Below, piece after piece: positions 36,514-45,476 of a stretch of 64,000 nt of DNA. The position numbers and the translations under genes are program-made. This DNA comes from an uncultured bacterium (GTDB taxonomy: Bacteria; Pseudomonadota; Gammaproteobacteria; Burkholderiales; Burkholderiaceae_E), in the NCBI GenBank assembly GCA_903907905.1, contig CAIVPX010000120.1, forward strand, positions 1 to 64,000. The letters are read 5' to 3'. Numbering within the stretch: the first letter of the stretch is position 1; each line of letters starts with the position of its first letter. The notes beneath the pieces were generated by a model that was not told the DNA's origin, searched no databases, and saw nothing but the letters and a program-made list of their open reading frames with translations.

Positions 36514-37308
36514 TCATCGCGCCTGCATGACGGCCCGCGCCGCCAGCACCGGGATGAGGTGGGCCCGGTACTGAGCGGAGGCATGCAGGTCGCTGTTCAG
36601 GGCACCCGCGTCGACCTTGACCGCGCGGGCGGCTTCGGGGGCCCAGTGAGCGGAAAGTGCCTGCTCGAGCGCGCTCACGCGAAAGGCGCAGGCCGACGCA
36701 CCGGTGACCGCGACTCGCACACCGCTGTCAAAGCGGGCAACGAAGACTCCGACCAGCGCGTAGTGCGAGGCGGGCTGGCGGAACTTGATGTAGGCCGCCT
36801 GGCGTGGCTGCGGAAACTGGACGCTCTGGATGATTTCGTCGGCCTCCAGTGCGGTCTGGTAGATGCCGAGAAAGAAGTCGTCTGCGGCGATGCTTCGCCG
36901 CTGGGTGTGAATCGTCGCGCCCAGACCCAGCACAGCGGCGGGGTAGCAGGCGGCGGGGTCGTTGTTGGCAAGGCTGCCGCCCAGGGTTCCGCGCGCACGC
37001 ACCTGCTGATCGCCGATGCCGTCGGCCAGCGCGGCCAGCGAGGGCAGGTGTTGCATGACCAGTTCGGCGCGCGCGATCTCTGCGTGGGTGGTGGTGGCGC
37101 CGATGCGCAGGCCCTCGGGGCTCACGGAGATGCCGCGCAACTCGGCAATATCGGCGAGGTCGATCAGGTCGGAGGGCGCTGACAGCCCGAGCTTCATCGC
37201 GGGCAGCAGCGATTGCCCCCCGGCGATCAGGCGGGCGTCAGCGGAGCCAGCGATCAGCGACTGGGCGTCGGACATCGAGGCGGGTCGGTGATAGTCGAAA
37301 GGAGTCAT
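36514..37308 (-). CDS. Molybdenum hydroxylase FAD subunit (CoxM-like)
   Basis: 264 residues. Medium subunit of a xanthine-oxidase-family enzyme; binds FAD and passes electrons from the Fe-S subunit to an acceptor. FAD motifs: LIAGGQSLLPAMKLGL at about 27-42 and GTLGGSLANNDPAACYPAAV at about 107-126; N-terminus MTPFDYHRPASMSDAQSLI is typical. No accessory Fe-S motif. Middle of the operon CoxS-CoxL-CoxM-MFS-hydratase (transcribed right to left), 25 bases after the CoxL stop. Confidence 0.92.
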   Translation of the reverse strand: MTPFDYHRPASMSDAQSLIAGSADARLIAGGQSLLPAMKLGLSAPSDLIDLADIAELRGISVSPEGLRIGATTTHAEIARAELVMQHLPSLAALADGIGDQQVRARGTLGGSLANNDPAACYPAAVLGLGATIHTQRRSIAADDFFLGIYQTALEADEIIQSVQFPQPRQAAYIKFRQPASHYALVGVFVARFDSGVRVAVTGASACAFRVSALEQALSAHWAPEAARAVKVDAGALNSDLHASAQYRAHLIPVLAARAVMQAR

Positions 37309-37333
37309 GATGGGTCAGCCTTGTGCGGAGGGC

Positions 37334-39664
37334 TCAGATGAGCTCGCCCTGGAGGGCGCGCCAGACGCGTTCAGAGGTGAAGGGCATCTGCAGGGCGCAG
37401 GCCCGCTCGCCCAGTCCGGCCCGGGCGAGCGCGTCGACGACCGCATTGGCCACGGCGGGCGTAGCGCCGATGGTGCCGAGTTCGCCAACGCCCTTGACGC
37501 CCAGCGGGTTGGTGCGGCAAGGCGTCTGCTGGTCCAGCCGGGTGTCGAAGCGACGGACAACTCCCGCACGGGGCATGGCGTAGTCGAGGAAACTCGCGGT
37601 CAGCAACTGGCCCGACGTGTCATACACGATCTGCTCGCACAAGGCCTGGCCGATGCCTTGTACCGCGCCGCCGTCGACCTGCCCCAGGACGATCATGGGG
37701 TTGACGACCCGGCCCACATCGTTGACCGAGGCATAGCGATCGATGCTGACTTCGCCGGTGTCGGGGTCGACTTCAATTTCGCAGATGTGGCAACCGTTGG
37801 GCCAGCTCGGTCCATCCACCTTGGTGACCGACTCGAGAAAGATGCAGCCGCCTTCCTGTCGGGCGGCCACCTCGAAGAGGCTGAGCTCGATATCGGTGCC
37901 AGCCACCCGGAAATGCCCCTGCTCGTATTCGATGTCGTCCACCGCGGCTTCGAGCGAGTCGGCGGCGTGCTGGCGGGCGATGTCGATGACCTTGGTTGCG
38001 GCCTCTTTCAGCGCCGACCCCGCGGTGAAAAGCGAGCGCGAGCCGCCGCTGCCGAATCCCTCGCCGCGATCGGTATCACCCTGAATGATGCGAACCTGCT
38101 CGATGGGCACGCCAAAGGCGTCGACCGCCAGCTGTGCATAGGTGGTGGCAATGCCCTGGCCCATGGCCTGAGTGGCGGTGAAGATCTCGATGAAGCCGTC
38201 TGACGTGATGTTGACGGTGACGCGTTCATCGAGCACGTTGCCACCGGTCCACTCCAGAAAAGTGGCGATGCCGCGACCCCTCAGCAGCCCGCGCTCGCGG
38301 CTTTGCCGCGCGCGTGCCTCAAAGCCCTGCCAGTCGGCCAGTTCGAGCCCCTGGTCGAGCACCGAGGGGAAATTGCCCGAGTCGTAGGTTTGGGCCATGA
38401 CATTGCGATAGGGCATCTGCTCCGGACGAATCATGTTGCGACGACGCAGTTCGGCGCCATCGATGCCGGTCTTGTGCGCGGCCGCATCCATCAGACGCTC
38501 GATGATGTAGATGGACTCGGGCCGGCCCGCGCCCCGGTAGGCGCCCAGCGGTGTGGTGTTGGACAGCACTGCCCGGATCTTGAGGTCAAGGGTCTGGATG
38601 TCGTAGATGCTGGTGGTGATCCAGGGACCGATGAGCAGGGGAATGGCGCAACCCGATGGGGTGGCGTGGCCACCGATGTCGGCGGTGGTGCTGACGCGCA
38701 TGGCGAGCACCCGGCCGTTCGCGTCGAGGGCCAGTTCGGCCACGCTGCGCAGACCGCGGCCGTGCACTGCGGTGAGGAACTCTTCGCTGCGCTCGGCCAC
38801 CCACTTCACGGTGCACTTGAGATGACGGGCGACGAAGGCCAGGACCAGGTCTTCGGGGTAGGCACCGGTCTTCATGCCGAAGCCGCCACCCACGTCGCCG
38901 ACGACCACGCGCAGGGATTCTTTCGGCGTGCCCAGCAGGCCGGCAATGGTATTGCGCGCGCCGGAGGGCATCTGGGTACTCATGCGCAGCGTGGTGCGAG
39001 CGTCGGACGCGTCGTAGCTCGCGAGCACGGTGCGGGGCTCCATGGGCGAGGGGGCGAGTCGCTGATTGTCGAGTTCGAGGCAGACGGTGTGGGCGGCCTG
39101 GGCGAACGCGCTCGCGGTGGCCTCGGCATTGCCATAGCTGACTTGCGCCACGATGTTGCCCGGCGCACCCTCCCAGATCTGGTGGGCGCCGGGTTGGAGT
39201 GCGGCCTGAGCACTGCTCAAGGCGGGCAGTTCTTCGTAGTCGACCATCACGGCATCGCGGGCGGCGCGTGCGGCGTCGGGGGTGCGCGCCACGACCGCAG
39301 CCACCGCCTCGCCGACAAAGCGCACCACCTCGGGTGCCAGCGCGTGGCGGGGCGGCGGCGGCACCGGTTGGCCGTCCGGTCGTTTGAAGTTCCCGGGCGG
39401 TCCGGCGAAGGTCTTCACGCCTGCCGCAATGAGATCCTTGGCGGTGAAGACGGCGATGACGTCGGGCAGGGCGAGCGCGGCGCTGCTATCGATGCCGAGG
39501 ATGCGGGCGTGGGCCATCGGCGTGCGCACGAACATCAGGTGCAGGCTGCCGGGCGGGGAAAAGTCATCGACGAAACGACCCTGGCCGGTGACCAGGGTGG
39601 GGTCTTCGATCCGGCGAACGGAGTGGCCACTGCCAAAGCGGCCGTAGTTCGAATCGGCTGTCAC
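37334..39664 (-). CDS. Molybdenum hydroxylase large subunit (CoxL-like, non-CO)
   Basis: 776 residues. Carries the molybdopterin cytosine dinucleotide site that hydroxylates the substrate with water oxygen. Pterin-binding GGGFGMK at 259-265; active-site loop AYRGAGR at 375-381; the catalytic Glu lies in GVKGVGELGTIGATPAVANAV near the C-terminus. In true CO dehydrogenase the loop is AYxCSFR, so this enzyme is a type II relative acting on aldehydes or N-heterocycles. It lies 76 bases after coxS. MCD maturation genes such as coxD or mocA are not visible in the window. Confidence 0.92.
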   Translation of the reverse strand: MTADSNYGRFGSGHSVRRIEDPTLVTGQGRFVDDFSPPGSLHLMFVRTPMAHARILGIDSSAALALPDVIAVFTAKDLIAAGVKTFAGPPGNFKRPDGQPVPPPPRHALAPEVVRFVGEAVAAVVARTPDAARAARDAVMVDYEELPALSSAQAALQPGAHQIWEGAPGNIVAQVSYGNAEATASAFAQAAHTVCLELDNQRLAPSPMEPRTVLASYDASDARTTLRMSTQMPSGARNTIAGLLGTPKESLRVVVGDVGGGFGMKTGAYPEDLVLAFVARHLKCTVKWVAERSEEFLTAVHGRGLRSVAELALDANGRVLAMRVSTTADIGGHATPSGCAIPLLIGPWITTSIYDIQTLDLKIRAVLSNTTPLGAYRGAGRPESIYIIERLMDAAAHKTGIDGAELRRRNMIRPEQMPYRNVMAQTYDSGNFPSVLDQGLELADWQGFEARARQSRERGLLRGRGIATFLEWTGGNVLDERVTVNITSDGFIEIFTATQAMGQGIATTYAQLAVDAFGVPIEQVRIIQGDTDRGEGFGSGGSRSLFTAGSALKEAATKVIDIARQHAADSLEAAVDDIEYEQGHFRVAGTDIELSLFEVAARQEGGCIFLESVTKVDGPSWPNGCHICEIEVDPDTGEVSIDRYASVNDVGRVVNPMIVLGQVDGGAVQGIGQALCEQIVYDTSGQLLTASFLDYAMPRAGVVRRFDTRLDQQTPCRTNPLGVKGVGELGTIGATPAVANAVVDALARAGLGERACALQMPFTSERVWRALQGELI

Positions 39665-39740
39665 GGTGTTGTCCTCATGCCTGTTTGTCGGGCGGTGTGC
39701 GGGGGGCGCCAGCCCTTGGGGCTGACCGATTGCCGGGGGG

Positions 39741-40214
39741 TCAGGATTTCGCCAGTTCGCTTGCAGCCTGCCGCACCGCCTCGACGATATTCACGTAGCC
39801 GGTGCAGCGGCACAGGTTGCCTTCGAGCGCATGTTCGATGGCGGCTTCGTCGGGGTTGGCGTTACGGCTTAGCAGGCTGGCACTGGCCATCACCATGCCC
39901 GGCGTGCAGAAGCCGCATTGCAGGCCATGGCAGTCGACGAAGGCTTTTTGGATCGGGTGCAGGCTGCCATCGGGCGCCGCCAACCCTTCGATCGTAGTCA
40001 CGCTGCGGCCGGCTGCTTGCAGCGCCAGTGTCGTGCAGGCCTTGATGGCATCGCCATCAAGCAGCACCGTGCAGGCGCCACACTGGCTGGTGTCACAACC
40101 GACGTGGGTGCCGGTCAGGCCGAGGTCGACACGAAGGAACTCGATCAGCAGTCGGCGCGCTTCGACCTCGCGCTCGACCTGCCGGCCATTGACGGTGAGT
40201 CGCAGTGTGGGCAT
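39741..40214 (-). CDS. Molybdenum hydroxylase 2Fe-2S subunit (CoxS-like)
   Basis: 157 residues from ATG 40214 (GGAG nine bases upstream); ATG 40220 and 40280 are alternatives. N-terminal plant-type ferredoxin domain with Cys40, Cys45, Cys48 and Cys60 ([14 protein letters not shown]) and C-terminal helical domain with Cys100, Cys103, Cys135 and Cys137 ([17 protein letters not shown]). Size and both clusters match CoxS/XdhC-type small subunits. First gene of the hydroxylase operon; divergent from the thioesterase. Confidence 0.93.
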   Translation of the reverse strand: MPTLRLTVNGRQVEREVEARRLLIEFLRVDLGLTGTHVGCDTSQCGACTVLLDGDAIKACTTLALQAAGRSVTTIEGLAAPDGSLHPIQKAFVDCHGLQCGFCTPGMVMASASLLSRNANPDEAAIEHALEGNLCRCTGYVNIVEAVRQAASELAKS

Positions 40215-40314
40215 GGGCATGGGCTCCGGAAATTCAGCCTGAGATGGTAACGCGGAACGGTCTTGGGGATCATCTGGCATGATCCGCCGCCTCGACGTTT
40301 TCGGGAGGGGTCTT

Positions 40315-40767
40315 TTGAAGCACGTGTTGAAACTGGCCGTTGAATTCGGCGATTGCGATCCGAGCGGCATCGTCTTTCATCCCAACTTCTTCCGGTGGTT
40401 TGACGCCGCGTCCCTGCACTTCTTTCGCGACAGTGGAGTACCGCCCTGGCGTGAGACTGAGCACACCCACGGCGTCATCGGCACGCCCATTGTGGCCACC
40501 CGCTGCGATTTTCGCGCGCCGGCGCGCTATGGTGACCTGATTGAGGTGCATACCTGCATGTCGGCGTGGGGTGAACGCAAGTTCACGCAGCATCATCAGA
40601 TCGTGAAGGGGGATCAGTTGCTGGTCGAGGCCTTCCACGTTCGGGTGTTCGCGGCGCGTCACCCGGAGGATCCCGCGCGGATCCGGGCCGTTGCTGTACC
40701 GGCCGATTTCCGCGATCTGTGTGACCGGGCCTTCCCGCCGCAGTCGGGCCAGCCCGGCGCAGCGTGA
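40315..40767 (+). CDS. Hotdog acyl-CoA thioesterase (YbgC/4HBT-like)
   Basis: About 150 residues. Hydrolyses an acyl- or aroyl-CoA. The 4HBT active-site block [20 protein letters not shown] is near the N-terminus, containing the catalytic Asp of the Azotobacter/Pseudomonas 4-hydroxybenzoyl-CoA thioesterase type. I favour TTG 40315, which has GGGAGGGG (40303-40310) just upstream and gives the usual N-terminus [15 protein letters not shown] 40279 is also in frame but has a weaker ribosome site and overlaps the alternate CoxS start. Its product role could be releasing CoA from intermediates of the two CoA ligases. Confidence 0.8.
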   Translation: MKHVLKLAVEFGDCDPSGIVFHPNFFRWFDAASLHFFRDSGVPPWRETEHTHGVIGTPIVATRCDFRAPARYGDLIEVHTCMSAWGERKFTQHHQIVKGDQLLVEAFHVRVFAARHPEDPARIRAVAVPADFRDLCDRAFPPQSGQPGAA

Positions 40768-40816
40768 CAGCGCCCGAGCCCGCTGCAATCGGTTGGGGTC
40801 ACAGAGCAGCCGAGCG

Positions 40817-42307
40817 TCAGGGCATCGGATCGAGCGGATAAATGGGTCGGCGCAAGCGCTCGAATCGCAGCGTCGAATAATCGGAGGTGCAGACGCCTTC
40901 CCCGGCGCATTCCACCACGGCGCGGGCGACCTGCTTGAGGCCGGCGCGCCAGTGGATGCGGCTTTTCAGCATGAGAAAGGCTTTCTCCGAGGGATCGATG
41001 CCCAGCGTGCGCAGGCAGGCGATGTCGTGCGGCTCCACATGTCGAGAAATCACGGCAATCTCGACCCGACCGGTATCAAAGACCACTGAGTGGCCCATAT
41101 CGGTTCGCTCGCCCCGAGCCATCGGTCCGCGGTTGAGATAGACGCCTTCGCTCACCAGCTTGACCCGGCCGGTCAGCGTGAGGGGGCGCCCGGAGCGGCC
41201 GATGGCGGGCATGTCGAGCTTGCCGCCGAGCGGCAGGGTCAGGCTTGCACCGATGCCCGCTGCGATCATCTGCTGGACCGCCCAAGGGTCGCAGATGGCA
41301 AAGGCAGCCACGTTGTCGAGTTCGGCTTCGATGATGCGTTCGAGCACGGTCATGGTGTCCATGGTGCCGCCCGATGCGCAGTTGTCGTAGTGGTCGAGCA
41401 GCACGATGGGACCCGAGCCGGGTGCCGAGATGCTGAGTTGGCGGGCGCGTACCAGGGAGTCCTCGAGCGGCTCGAGCCGGTAGATGAAATCGCTCCGGGC
41501 GGCCCATGCGGCGTCGAGCAGTTCGTCGCACAGCCGCCGCGCCAGAGCAGGGTCGCCGTCAGTGACCACCACCGCCGAGAGCCCTGCCTGCATGATGTCC
41601 GCGTGCGGAAACCCGACAAATAGCGAGGCGGCGAGTGCGCCTTCCCGCTCCATCGCCTGAGCCCTTGATTGCAAGACGCGGTTGGGCAGGTCGTCGCTGG
41701 CCTGGCGCATGACGTGGGGGATCATGGGGCGCTGTCCCCAGGCGATGACAGGATTTGACTTGCCCGCCAGCATGGCGAGGATGGGCTGCGCTGCCCGCAT
41801 GCCCGTCTGGTACATGTCGACATGAGGGTAGGTCTGATAGCCCGCGACCACGCTGGCGTATTCGGCCATGGCGGGATAGAGGTTGGTGTGCATGTCCAGC
41901 GCAAGGCCGATTGGTACTTGCGGCGCGATTTTTCGCAGTCGACGAAGCAGCTCGCCCTCGCCGTCCTCCAGGCTCTCGGTGACCATGGCGCCGTGCAGGT
42001 CGAGCAGCACGGCATCGCAGCCGGCAGCCACCGCGTCGCAGATTCGCGAGGCGATGTACTCGTAGGTGGCATCCGAGCAGGGCGCACTTGGAGCGGCATT
42101 GGCCGCGATGGGCAGCACGATCTCTGCGCCCGCTGCGCTGGCCGCGTCGATCATGGCCCCGATGCCGGTCCCTGTTCCGCGGAAGGCCTTCAGTGCCGCG
42201 TCGCCTTCCAGCGGGCCGAGCCCGCCTCGACCGAACCGCGTAAGCGGCGTGGGCACTGGCGAAAAGGTATTCGTCTCATGCTTCATCTGGGCGATGACGA
42301 TCTTCAT
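40817..42307 (-). CDS. M81 family metallopeptidase (MlrC-like)
   Basis: 496 residues. M81 (formerly DUF1485) includes MlrC, the last enzyme of microcystin breakdown, but most members in Burkholderiales catabolic clusters act on unknown amides. Features: MKIVIAQMKHETNTFSP at the N-terminus (His, Glu), VLLDLHGAMVTES and LALDMHTNLYPAMAEYAS with metal-type histidines, AGYQTYPHVDMYQTG, and LLDHYDNCASGGTMDTM. Fifteen bases after the end-of-gene boundary lies the UraD-AllC gene upstream on the same strand, so the two are likely co-transcribed and the peptidase may act on ureido compounds or simply be linked. Confidence 0.82.
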   Translation of the reverse strand: MKIVIAQMKHETNTFSPVPTPLTRFGRGGLGPLEGDAALKAFRGTGTGIGAMIDAASAAGAEIVLPIAANAAPSAPCSDATYEYIASRICDAVAAGCDAVLLDLHGAMVTESLEDGEGELLRRLRKIAPQVPIGLALDMHTNLYPAMAEYASVVAGYQTYPHVDMYQTGMRAAQPILAMLAGKSNPVIAWGQRPMIPHVMRQASDDLPNRVLQSRAQAMEREGALAASLFVGFPHADIMQAGLSAVVVTDGDPALARRLCDELLDAAWAARSDFIYRLEPLEDSLVRARQLSISAPGSGPIVLLDHYDNCASGGTMDTMTVLERIIEAELDNVAAFAICDPWAVQQMIAAGIGASLTLPLGGKLDMPAIGRSGRPLTLTGRVKLVSEGVYLNRGPMARGERTDMGHSVVFDTGRVEIAVISRHVEPHDIACLRTLGIDPSEKAFLMLKSRIHWRAGLKQVARAVVECAGEGVCTSDYSTLRFERLRRPIYPLDPMP

Positions 42308-42322
42308 GCAAGGGCCTCGTGC

Positions 42323-44128
42323 TCAGTGTGGGCCGATCTCGGCGGCCAGGTGGTCGATGAGTGCCTGAAAAGCCTGGCAGACCAGGTCGGCGTCATGATT
42401 GGTGATGGACTCGAGCGGGTTGTGGCTGATACCGCCGTTGAGGCCACGAACGAACAACATGGCCTGCGGCATGATTTCGTGCAGCTTCATCGCATCGTGA
42501 CCGGCGCCGCTGGGCATCCTGAACACTGGCAACCCCAGCGCTGCCACGGCCTGCTCCCAGCGGGTCTGCCATCGAGCGTCACTGGGTGCTGCCTTGACCC
42601 GCAACGATTCTTCCAGCGACACCGATACGCCCCGGCGGACGCTGATCCGCTCGAGTTCGGCAAGCACGTCGGCGACACAGGCATCGCGGACCGCGTCGGT
42701 GGTGGCCCGGATGTCCAGACTGAATACGCAGCGCCCCGGCACCACGTTGATCGAGCCCGCGGGTACCTCGCACTGGCCGATGGTGGCGACGACATCGGGC
42801 ACCGAGGCCGCCCGACGCTCGGCAAACAGGGCCAGTTCAGCCAGTGCGCACAGGGCGTCGCGTCGCTGGTGCATGGGGGTCGTGCCGGCATGGCTGGCGG
42901 TACCGGCGATGTCGCCCAGCATTCGAACGCTGCCGTTGATGGAGGTGACGACGCCCAGTGGCAGGTCAAGTTCGTTGAGCACGGGCCCCTGTTCGATGTG
43001 AACCTCGACAAAGCCCAGGTAGCGCGATGGGTCGCGGCGCAGCGCGCGGATGCTGTCCAGATCGCCGGGCAGGCCGGCGTGGCGCATGGCCGCTCGCATG
43101 CTGATGCCCTCGGCGTCGACCTGATCGAGCCAGGCCGGATCAAACTGCCCGACGAGCGCGCCCGAGCCGAGGAAGGTTGCCTTGTAGCGCTGACCTTCCT
43201 CTTCGGCGAAGGCCACCAGTTCGATGCCGAAGGGCGGACGGCGGCCTGCGCGCTTGAGCTGGCTGACGCAGGCGATCGGCACCAGAATGCCGAGGCGGCC
43301 GTCGTAGCGGCCACCGTTTCGCACGGTGTCGAAGTGGCTGCCGGTCATGAGCCACGGGGCGGCCGGGTTGCTGCCCTCGTACCGTCCCACCACATTGCCG
43401 ACGGCGTCGGTGTGCACCGTGTCAAACCCGGCGTCGAGCATCCATTGTGCGAGCGCCCGGCTGCAGGCCTGATGAGCCGCTGTCAGGTAAGTGACGGTCA
43501 ACTCGCCGCGCTCGGCAAAGCCCGGATCGCTGGATTGGGCCAGGTCTTGCGCCATGTCCCAGACCTGGTTGCCCAACTCGGGTTCGATGTTGAACCGCTC
43601 CGCCAGGCGAATTTCTGCAATCCGATGGATGTTGCGAAGCGCTTCGGCTCGCTCGTCACTGACCGGGTTGCGAAGCCGTCGCGCAAAGGTGTCGATGATC
43701 GCCTGCCGGCTCAGACCCGAGCCCCGCGGGCCCTTGACGGCGAGAATGAAGGGGAAGCCAAAGGTCGCGTTGTAGCGGGCGTTGAGGTCCTGCAGGCGGG
43801 CGAACTCCTCGGGTGTGCAGAAGGCCAGCCCGGCGCTGCGCTGCTCGCTGGTCGATTCGGCGGTGAGGGTGCCGGCGACCATGGCTTTACCTGCCAGTTC
43901 GGGGTGGGCACGAATGAGGCCCAGTTGCTCGGCTTCGGAAGCCTCCCGAACCACTTCGACCAGTGCGCGTCGCAGGGCCGCAAGGCTGCCCAGTGGCCGG
44001 GCGTCGGCAGCCCGCCGGGCGATCCAGGCAGAGTGTTCATAGATACCGGCGAGCAAGCCTTCGAATTCGTCGGGCGAGGCGGCGTTGAGCGCATCGAGCG
44101 TGAGTGGGCGAGAGGTCGGGGCGGTCAC
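42323..44128 (-). CDS. Fused OHCU decarboxylase / allantoate amidohydrolase
   Basis: 601 residues from GTG 44128 (AGGAG seven bases upstream). Domain 1 (about 9-170) is UraD: AHPELAGKAMVAG with catalytic His75, then NATFGFPFILAVKG and LRNIHRIAEIRLAER. Domain 2 (about 180-601) is an M20-family AllC: GSHFDTVRNGGRYDGRLG, AFAEEEGQRY, GFVEVHIEQGPVL and HNPLESITNHD carry the metal and substrate residues. UraD turns OHCU into S-allantoin, AllC removes ammonia from allantoate, so the fusion joins non-adjacent steps. Such fusions are known in some proteobacteria. Divergent from puuD, which starts the same pathway. Confidence 0.9.
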   Translation of the reverse strand: MTAPTSRPLTLDALNAASPDEFEGLLAGIYEHSAWIARRAADARPLGSLAALRRALVEVVREASEAEQLGLIRAHPELAGKAMVAGTLTAESTSEQRSAGLAFCTPEEFARLQDLNARYNATFGFPFILAVKGPRGSGLSRQAIIDTFARRLRNPVSDERAEALRNIHRIAEIRLAERFNIEPELGNQVWDMAQDLAQSSDPGFAERGELTVTYLTAAHQACSRALAQWMLDAGFDTVHTDAVGNVVGRYEGSNPAAPWLMTGSHFDTVRNGGRYDGRLGILVPIACVSQLKRAGRRPPFGIELVAFAEEEGQRYKATFLGSGALVGQFDPAWLDQVDAEGISMRAAMRHAGLPGDLDSIRALRRDPSRYLGFVEVHIEQGPVLNELDLPLGVVTSINGSVRMLGDIAGTASHAGTTPMHQRRDALCALAELALFAERRAASVPDVVATIGQCEVPAGSINVVPGRCVFSLDIRATTDAVRDACVADVLAELERISVRRGVSVSLEESLRVKAAPSDARWQTRWEQAVAALGLPVFRMPSGAGHDAMKLHEIMPQAMLFVRGLNGGISHNPLESITNHDADLVCQAFQALIDHLAAEIGPH

Positions 44129-44212
44129 GGCGGTCTCCTGTGGCTGGCCGCAGTGTATCGAAGCCACCGGGGAATCGGCATGGGCGGTCGGTCGGGCCGG
44201 TATCATGGCAGG

Positions 44213-45427
44213 ATGGATGCCTATCTATTCGACTGGTTCAATCTGCTGCTGCGCTGGGCGCACGTCATCGTGTCGATCGCCTGGATCGGCTCGTCCTTCT
44301 ACTTTGTCTTTCTCGACAACAGCCTCACCCGCCCGACCGATCCCGCCCTCAAGGACAAGGGCGTCGATGGCGAACTCTGGGCGGTGCATGGCGGCGGTTT
44401 TTACAACCCGCAAAAGTACATGGTCGCCCCGCGCTCGCTACCCGAGCGCTTGCACTGGTTCTTCTGGGAGAGCTATTCCACCTGGCTGACGGGGTTTGCG
44501 CTGTTCACGGTGCTGTACCTGTTCAACGCCGAGACCTTTCTCATTGATCGACGGGTGTTTGACTGGTCGGCGCCGGCGGCGATCGGTGCTGCGCTTGGGT
44601 TTCTGGTGGTCTTCTGGTTTGTATATGACCTCATCTGCCGAGCCCTGGGCCCGCGCCCGCGGGGGGAAACCCTGGTGGGACTCGCTGTGTGCACGGTCGT
44701 GGTTCTCGCCGCCTGGCTCGCCTCCCAGTTGTTTGCCGGGCGGGCCGCCTTCCTGCTGATCGGCGCGATGATGGCCACGGCAATGAGCGCCAACGTGCTG
44801 GTCTGGATCATCCCCGGCCAGCGCACGGTGATCGCGCAGATGCGTGCCGGCTTGCCGGTCGATCCCATCCACGGCCAGCGCGGCAAGCAGCGCAGCGTCC
44901 ACAACACCTACTTCACCCTGCCTGTCCTGATTGCCATGCTGTCCAATCACTATGGCTGGTTGTATCAGTCGCGTCTCAACTGGCTTGTTCTGGTGGTGCT
45001 GATGCTTGCGGGGGCCCTCATTCGGCACAGTTTCGTCGCCCGGCATCGCCTTCATACCCAGGGGCGCCCGGCCAACTGGTGGCCTGCCGTCGCGGGCGTC
45101 GCGCTTATCGTGGGGCTCATGGTGGCGCTTGCGCCGTCGCGGACGCGTGCACCATCGGCCGCTGTGGCGCAGATGTCCGCCGAGCAATTGCGCGAGGCGG
45201 TGCGCGGCGTGGTCGAGCAGCGCTGCCTGATCTGCCATCAGGAAGGTAACGCGCAAAAAGGCGTGATGCTCCACTCCCCCGACAAACTCCAGATGCACGC
45301 ACAGGCCATCTACCAGCAGGTGGTGGTCAGCCGCTTGATGCCGCAGAACAATGCCACGCAAATCAGCGAAGACGAGCGCGCGCTGATTCGCCGCTGGTAC
45401 GAGTCGGGGGCCGGGCAAAAGCCGTAA
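44213..45427 (+). CDS. puuD: Membrane-bound urate hydroxylase PuuD with cytochrome c domain
   Basis: 404 residues from ATG 44213; the open frame reaches far upstream but overlaps the UraD-AllC gene in antisense. PuuD oxidises urate to 5-hydroxyisourate, passing electrons through a C-terminal cytochrome c to the respiratory chain and making no peroxide. N-terminal DUF989 membrane part has about eight helices (first LFDWFNLLLRWAHVIVSIAW, with WIGSSFYFVFLDNSL). The heme-binding CLICH is at 338-342 and the likely axial Met is Met376 (SRLMPQNN). Both parts are intact. Confidence 0.93.
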   Translation: MDAYLFDWFNLLLRWAHVIVSIAWIGSSFYFVFLDNSLTRPTDPALKDKGVDGELWAVHGGGFYNPQKYMVAPRSLPERLHWFFWESYSTWLTGFALFTVLYLFNAETFLIDRRVFDWSAPAAIGAALGFLVVFWFVYDLICRALGPRPRGETLVGLAVCTVVVLAAWLASQLFAGRAAFLLIGAMMATAMSANVLVWIIPGQRTVIAQMRAGLPVDPIHGQRGKQRSVHNTYFTLPVLIAMLSNHYGWLYQSRLNWLVLVVLMLAGALIRHSFVARHRLHTQGRPANWWPAVAGVALIVGLMVALAPSRTRAPSAAVAQMSAEQLREAVRGVVEQRCLICHQEGNAQKGVMLHSPDKLQMHAQAIYQQVVVSRLMPQNNATQISEDERALIRRWYESGAGQKP

Positions 45428-45476
45428 GCGGGATCGCGTGCCCCCATGCGGTGACAAGCCCCGAGGCCGTCGGCGC

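Noticed and set aside
36514-40214. Carbon monoxide dehydrogenase
   Set aside because: The large subunit has AYRGAGR instead of AYxCSFR.
41822-44212. Very long open reading frame running into puuD on the plus strand
   Set aside because: It is antisense to the M81 and UraD-AllC genes, has no recognisable domain, and results from GC-rich third-position bias; puuD itself starts at 44213.
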